Source of the DNA: Accumulibacter sp.
GTDB taxonomy: Bacteria; Pseudomonadota; Gammaproteobacteria; Burkholderiales; Rhodocyclaceae
DNA: 64,000 nucleotides
Direction: 5' to 3'
Assembly (NCBI RefSeq): GCF_029255125.1
Contig: NZ_JAPUVR010000100.1
Coordinates: forward strand, 62,001-126,000
In this document: piece by piece, positions 60,361 to 64,000 of the stretch
How the letters are laid out: the number at the start of each line of letters is the position of its first letter
Position numbering within the stretch: position 1 is the first letter of the stretch
Notes under the pieces: model-generated
What the model saw: only the letters and a program-made list of their open reading frames with translations
Databases searched by the model: none
Told to the model about the DNA's origin: nothing
Position numbers and translations under genes: made by a program

Positions 60361-61752
60361 ATGCCGGCGATTCTGATCATTGATGACGAGGAAACCTTCG
60401 TCAAGAACGCTGCCCGTTTTCTCGCCAAGAGCGGGCACGAAGTGTCCACGGCGCTGACAGCGAGCGCTGGGCTCGAGCTCTTTGGCGCGACCGCGCCGGA
60501 TGCGGTGATCCTCGACTACCGTTTGCCGGACATGGACGGCGTTTCGCTGATCCAGCGGCTGCGCACGCACGATCAGGCGGTGCCGATTGTGATGATTACC
60601 GGTCATGGCAGCATCGAACTCGCGGTCGACGCGATGAAGGCCGGCGCCAACGACCTGCTGACCAAACCGGTGGCGCTCAGTGATCTGCGTCAGCGCCTGG
60701 AAAACCTGACAAGACGCCAGCTCGATTCGAGCCGGCTGCGCTATTTCGAAGCACGCGAGCATGATGCGCGCCAGCAAATCCTCGGCGAGAGTCCGGCGAT
60801 CGTCGCGCTGCGCACGCGCATTGCCCGGATTGCCGAAGCTCAGGGGGCGCATTCGCTTCCGCCGGTCCTGATTACCGGCGAAACGGGGACCGGCAAGGAA
60901 TTGGTGGCGCGTGCCTTCCATTACGATGGCGCGCGCTGCAGCCGTCCGTTCATCGAGCTGAATTGCGCGGCGATTCCGGCGACCTTGCTCGAAGCCGAGC
61001 TTTTCGGTCACGAGCGAGGCGCCTTCACCGACGCCAAAGAGCGTCGAATCGGGCTGCTCGAGGCGGCCGACGGCGGCACCCTGTTTCTCGACGAAGTCGC
61101 CGAGATGGATCTCGCGCTGCAGGCCAAGCTATTGAAGGTCATTGAAGATGGCCGTTTTCGCCGGATTGGTTCGGTGCACGAGCGGCAGGCGGATCTGCGC
61201 ATCGTTGCGGCCACGCATCAGAACCTCGAAGAAAGAATCGGGCAGGGCGCTTTCCGTGCCGACCTTTACTTTCGCCTGCGTGTGTTGCAGGTGAACGTTC
61301 CGCCATTGCGCGAGCGCGCGGGTGATGCACTGCTGCTGGCTGGCCGCTTTCTCGACGAGTTTGCCCATCGCTATCGGCGGGTCAGTCTGCGCTTCAGTGC
61401 GCAGGCCGCGCGCGCGATCACCGAGCATCATTGGCCGGGCAACGTGCGCGAGTTGCGCAACGTCGTCGAGCAGGCTGTTCTGCTCGCGACCGACAGCGAG
61501 ATCGGGCTGCAGGACCTGTGTCTTCCGGCCCGGCGAACGACGGGCGAAGCCACGGCTGGCACAATGCCGACGGCCGCGCGCGAAGCAGCCGACGGCTCGA
61601 CGCTCGATCGTCTCGAGCGCGAAGCCTTGATCGGCGCTTTGGCCGATGCGGGCCATAATGTCTCGCAGGCGGCGCGCACGCTGGGGATCAGCCGCGACAC
61701 GTTACGCTATCGGATGGAGAAGCACCGCTTGCGCCAACGATCTCCCGGCTGA
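60361..61752 (+). CDS. Sigma-54-dependent response regulator (NtrC family)
   Basis: A 463-residue regulator: receiver (phosphoacceptor Asp52 in AVILDYRLPDMDG), AAA+ domain (Walker A ITGETGTGKELVARAF, Walker B FLDEVAEMDL), and a Fis-type helix-turn-helix (NVSQAARTLGISRDTLRYRM). The sigma-54 contact loop reads GAFTDA rather than GAFTGA. It is in an operon with the histidine kinase just upstream. Target genes are not evident in this window; the sigma-54 flagellar operon is usually under FleQ/FlrC-type control, not this regulator. Confidence 0.94.
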   Translation: MPAILIIDDEETFVKNAARFLAKSGHEVSTALTASAGLELFGATAPDAVILDYRLPDMDGVSLIQRLRTHDQAVPIVMITGHGSIELAVDAMKAGANDLLTKPVALSDLRQRLENLTRRQLDSSRLRYFEAREHDARQQILGESPAIVALRTRIARIAEAQGAHSLPPVLITGETGTGKELVARAFHYDGARCSRPFIELNCAAIPATLLEAELFGHERGAFTDAKERRIGLLEAADGGTLFLDEVAEMDLALQAKLLKVIEDGRFRRIGSVHERQADLRIVAATHQNLEERIGQGAFRADLYFRLRVLQVNVPPLRERAGDALLLAGRFLDEFAHRYRRVSLRFSAQAARAITEHHWPGNVRELRNVVEQAVLLATDSEIGLQDLCLPARRTTGEATAGTMPTAAREAADGSTLDRLEREALIGALADAGHNVSQAARTLGISRDTLRYRMEKHRLRQRSPG

Positions 61753-61883
61753 CAGGTAGGGTGCGCGTCTGCTCCGGCGCGCGCCGATGAGCAGGACCAG
61801 GCTGGCCGGAGAGCAGCCGGGATAATGCTCGGTCGCCTTCGGAAATCCTGCGCGACATCGGTATACTTGGCAGCGAAGCTGAC

Positions 61884-63227
61884 GTGCATTGGGAGACAAG
61901 AATGACGAATGAGCATTGCGGCCGGGCACTCGCCTGTTGCCTGATCGGATCCTTGCTGCTGACGGCAGGAGCCCAGGCCTTTGCGCAGGAGCCCGTGCGG
62001 CCCGCAAGCATTGGCGCACCAGACGCGGTCGCGGCGGCTGACGGCACTTTTCGCGACGCGCTCGAAACTGCTGCGCTGCTTGCCAGCGGGTTGAAAGTGC
62101 GCTTGAACAAGGTTCGCCATCGGGTGGGCGAGCGGCTGGCGATCAGCGTCGATGTTCCGTTTGAAGGCTACCTGAATGTTCTCAGTGTTGGTCCCGATGA
62201 CGTGCCGACGATCCTTTTTCCCAACCAGTTGCACACCGACAATCGCGTCGGGATCGGCGCGTTTGCCCTCCCGACCGGGCAGATGAAGCAGGAGCTGAAA
62301 GCGACTGGACCACAAGGGCGGATGCTCGTAGCGGCCTTTCTAAGCCGGGAAGCGCTCGACTTGCAGCAAGGCGGGGCGGACGGGCGCGACGCCGACGGCA
62401 AGCCGCTCGACACTTTTGGCCGCCTGAACGATGCCGGTCGCCGTCAGCTCGAAGAGCGCGCGGCGCAGAGCTTTGCCTCGCTCGTGCGCACGGCGCCGCT
62501 CCTTGCCGGGGTGGCTTATGGGTCGGTCTGCGCTGAGCGGGGGCCTTGCGATACCGCCACTCTGGTGGAGAATCAGGCTGCCGGGAAAACCGGTGAGGAG
62601 CGGGTGGCTCCAGGACTTCTGCTCGAGCCGGAAATCGAGCTTGGCTTGCCTCAGGGTGTTCGTTTGCGCCGCGTTTCGGACAAGGGGATTGCTTTAGGCA
62701 AGATATCCGAGGGTTTTGTGGGCCGTCTGTACGATGCCAGCGGCGGTCATTGCAGTATTGCCTATGGCCATGTCGTCAAGAAAACCCGCTGTGATGGGAG
62801 CGAACCCGTCGCCTTGCAACGCGGGGTGAGTGAGGAGCAAGGCGAGATGCTGCTGGTCGAGGACATGCGGCGTGCGCAGCGGGCAGTTATGAGTCTGGTG
62901 ACCAGCGAGCTGAACGACGCGCAGTTTGCCGCATTGTGCAACTTCACCTATAGCGTCGGTGCCGAGAAGCTACGGAGCTCGACGCTGCTCAAGGCGATCA
63001 ATGCCGGCGAGCAGCAGCGAGTGCCGTTTCAATGGCGGCGGTGGACGCAGGTGGGCGGCAAGGAACACGCTCGCCTGAAGCTCCGTCGCGAGCGCGAGAT
63101 CGCGCTCTATTTCGAGGGGGGCGAGGTGCCCGCGGGGCCACCTGCCGGCGAGGATCTGACGCCGATCGACATCAGAATTGGCGAACTTGGCGAAGCTGGC
63201 GAAGCTGCACCTGCTGCCAGCCAGTAA
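61884..63227 (+). CDS. Secreted DUF4384 / lysozyme-like fusion protein
   Basis: A 447-residue protein. The signal peptide CCLIGSLLLTAGAQAFA ends near AQE. Residues about 70-170 resemble DUF4384 (GERLAISVDVPFEGYLNVLS, then VGPDDVPTILFPNQLH). Residues about 265-420 resemble a phage-type lysozyme (GH24) domain: ISEGFVGRLYDASGGHCSIA, then YGHVV, and later QFAALCNFTYSVGAEKLRSS. The Glu of SEGF matches the catalytic Glu, but the Asp is one position earlier than in typical sequences, so activity is uncertain. GGGAGAC lies before the ATG. It stands alone behind the two-component pair. Confidence 0.82.
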   Translation: MHWETRMTNEHCGRALACCLIGSLLLTAGAQAFAQEPVRPASIGAPDAVAAADGTFRDALETAALLASGLKVRLNKVRHRVGERLAISVDVPFEGYLNVLSVGPDDVPTILFPNQLHTDNRVGIGAFALPTGQMKQELKATGPQGRMLVAAFLSREALDLQQGGADGRDADGKPLDTFGRLNDAGRRQLEERAAQSFASLVRTAPLLAGVAYGSVCAERGPCDTATLVENQAAGKTGEERVAPGLLLEPEIELGLPQGVRLRRVSDKGIALGKISEGFVGRLYDASGGHCSIAYGHVVKKTRCDGSEPVALQRGVSEEQGEMLLVEDMRRAQRAVMSLVTSELNDAQFAALCNFTYSVGAEKLRSSTLLKAINAGEQQRVPFQWRRWTQVGGKEHARLKLRREREIALYFEGGEVPAGPPAGEDLTPIDIRIGELGEAGEAAPAASQ

Positions 63228-63376
63228 GGCTGCACTTGTCCGGCTGTCGTGCGCGTCATCCCGGGCCGGCCGCTGGGGGTCTCTGTGTCGCCTGCGGCTC
63301 GGTCAGCCAGCGCCGGCCGACGTAGGGGCTGCTGTGAGGTGTCTGACGAGATACGCGGCTGGAGTTTGCTCGTCAT

Positions 63377-64000
63377 CTACGGCAGCAAGGCGGGCTGAAA
63401 GATGTGGTCCGTCTGCGCCAGCAGCGCAGCAAATTCATTGGCCGGCAACGGGCGCGAAAAGAGGAAGCCCTGCTGGATCGGACAGCGATGACTGAGCAGG
63501 AAGGCGGCCTGCTCTCGGGTTTCGACGCCTTCGGCGACGACCCGCATGCCAAACTGGTTGCCGAGTTCGATGATCGACATGGCGATGGCTGCGTCCTTGC
63601 CGCCGTTGGTCACGTCGGTCACGAACGAGCGGTCAATCTTCAGCTCGTCGATCGGAAAGCGCTTCAGGTAGCCGAGCGAAGAGTAGCCCGTGCCGAAATC
63701 GTCGAGCGACAGACCGAAACCCTTGTCGCGCAAGGCGCAGAGTACCGCGATTGTCCGTTCAGCATTGGTCATCAGCAGCGATTCGGTGAGTTCGACGACG
63801 ATTTGCCCGGGGTGTACGCTGACGGCCTGCACCATGCCATACAGCTTCTCGGCAATGTCATCCTGCTGGAAGCTTGGGCTGGCCAGATTGATCGAAACGC
63901 GCACCGGTTCCAGTCCCGCGTCCGCCCATTGCCGCAATTGTTCGGCGGTGGCTCTGGCTACCCACTCGCCCAGCCCGACGATCAGTCCCGACTCCTCGGC
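63377..64000 (-). CDS. EAL-domain protein, 3' part (cyclic-di-GMP phosphodiesterase)
   Basis: The frame runs off the right edge; 207 codons are present. It covers most of an EAL domain after the EAL motif itself, which lies outside. Visible active-site motifs are INLASPSFQQDDI, VVELTESLLMTN, LSLDDFGTGYSSLGYLKRFP with IDELKIDRSFV, VAEGVETREQAAFL and QGFLFSRPLPANEF. The conserved Asp-Asp and Glu residues for metal binding are retained, so an active phosphodiesterase is likely. Whether a GGDEF or sensor domain precedes it cannot be seen. Confidence 0.93.
   Translation of the reverse strand, partial: AEESGLIVGLGEWVARATAEQLRQWADAGLEPVRVSINLASPSFQQDDIAEKLYGMVQAVSVHPGQIVVELTESLLMTNAERTIAVLCALRDKGFGLSLDDFGTGYSSLGYLKRFPIDELKIDRSFVTDVTNGGKDAAIAMSIIELGNQFGMRVVAEGVETREQAAFLLSHRCPIQQGFLFSRPLPANEFAALLAQTDHIFQPALLP

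Noticed and set aside
1..64000. CRISPR arrays, prophage, toxin-antitoxin or defence modules
   Set aside because: No regular repeat-spacer pattern, phage structural genes or paired small toxin/antitoxin genes were seen by eye. Weak or short arrays could still be missed.

Overview
The window comes from the chromosome of a GC-rich betaproteobacterium. The gene set (polar-type flagellar operon with sigma-54 and sigma-28 promoters, phaB-phaR, a sodium-pumping methylmalonyl-CoA decarboxylase, periplasmic nitrate reductase, B12 uptake, 6S RNA beside zapA) fits the Rhodocyclales. The combination of polyhydroxyalkanoate and methylmalonyl-CoA genes points towards the Candidatus Accumulibacter / Dechloromonas neighbourhood. 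The order-level guess is fairly firm; the genus is inference.

Positions 1-13.7 kb are a flagellar block: motC (cut by the left edge) and motD; then flgA and flgM-flgN on the minus strand; then flgBCDEFGHIJ and flgKL on the plus strand. Promoter-like sequences assign flgB onward to sigma-54, and flgM and flgK to sigma-28 (FliA). This is a two-tier late hierarchy. A lipoprotein and two small unknown genes follow. From 15.4 to 26.9 kb is housekeeping and carbon-storage DNA: dnaQ, rnhA, a methyltransferase, gloB, a CheY-like regulator, a large DUF748 protein, bamD, rluD, pgeF, then phaB and phaR. Paired TGC-N3-GCA palindromes sit over the phaB and phaR promoters.

From 27.0 to 30.7 kb a minus-strand operon encodes all four core subunits of a biotin-dependent, Na+-pumping decarboxylase of the methylmalonyl-CoA type. 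A tRNA-Leu(CAG), rnr, an isolated napF and a tri-domain ACP/acyl-AMP-ligase/acyltransferase follow. The napDAGHB operon (36.9-42.1 kb, no napC) has a perfect FNR box placed as for a class II activated promoter. Next come 6S RNA, zapA and a zapB-like gene, then a cobalamin riboswitch with btuB-btuC-btuD. B12 import and methylmalonyl-CoA chemistry may be linked, because methylmalonyl-CoA mutase needs B12.

From 47.4 to 64 kb lie a hemerythrin coupled to an ABC-F ATPase, purU, thrH, a substrate-binding lipoprotein overlapping a very large hybrid histidine kinase, a decayed IS3-family element with an orphan gene fragment, a tiny secreted protein with a beta-barrel protein, an NtrB/NtrC-like pair whose regulator has GAFTDA instead of GAFTGA, a DUF4384-lysozyme-like fusion, and the end of an EAL-domain protein cut by the right edge. 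I saw no CRISPR array, prophage or toxin-antitoxin module. The most promising points are the PhaR operator pair next to the decarboxylase operon, the binding protein-kinase pair, the tri-domain acyl enzyme and the DUF4384-lysozyme fusion.
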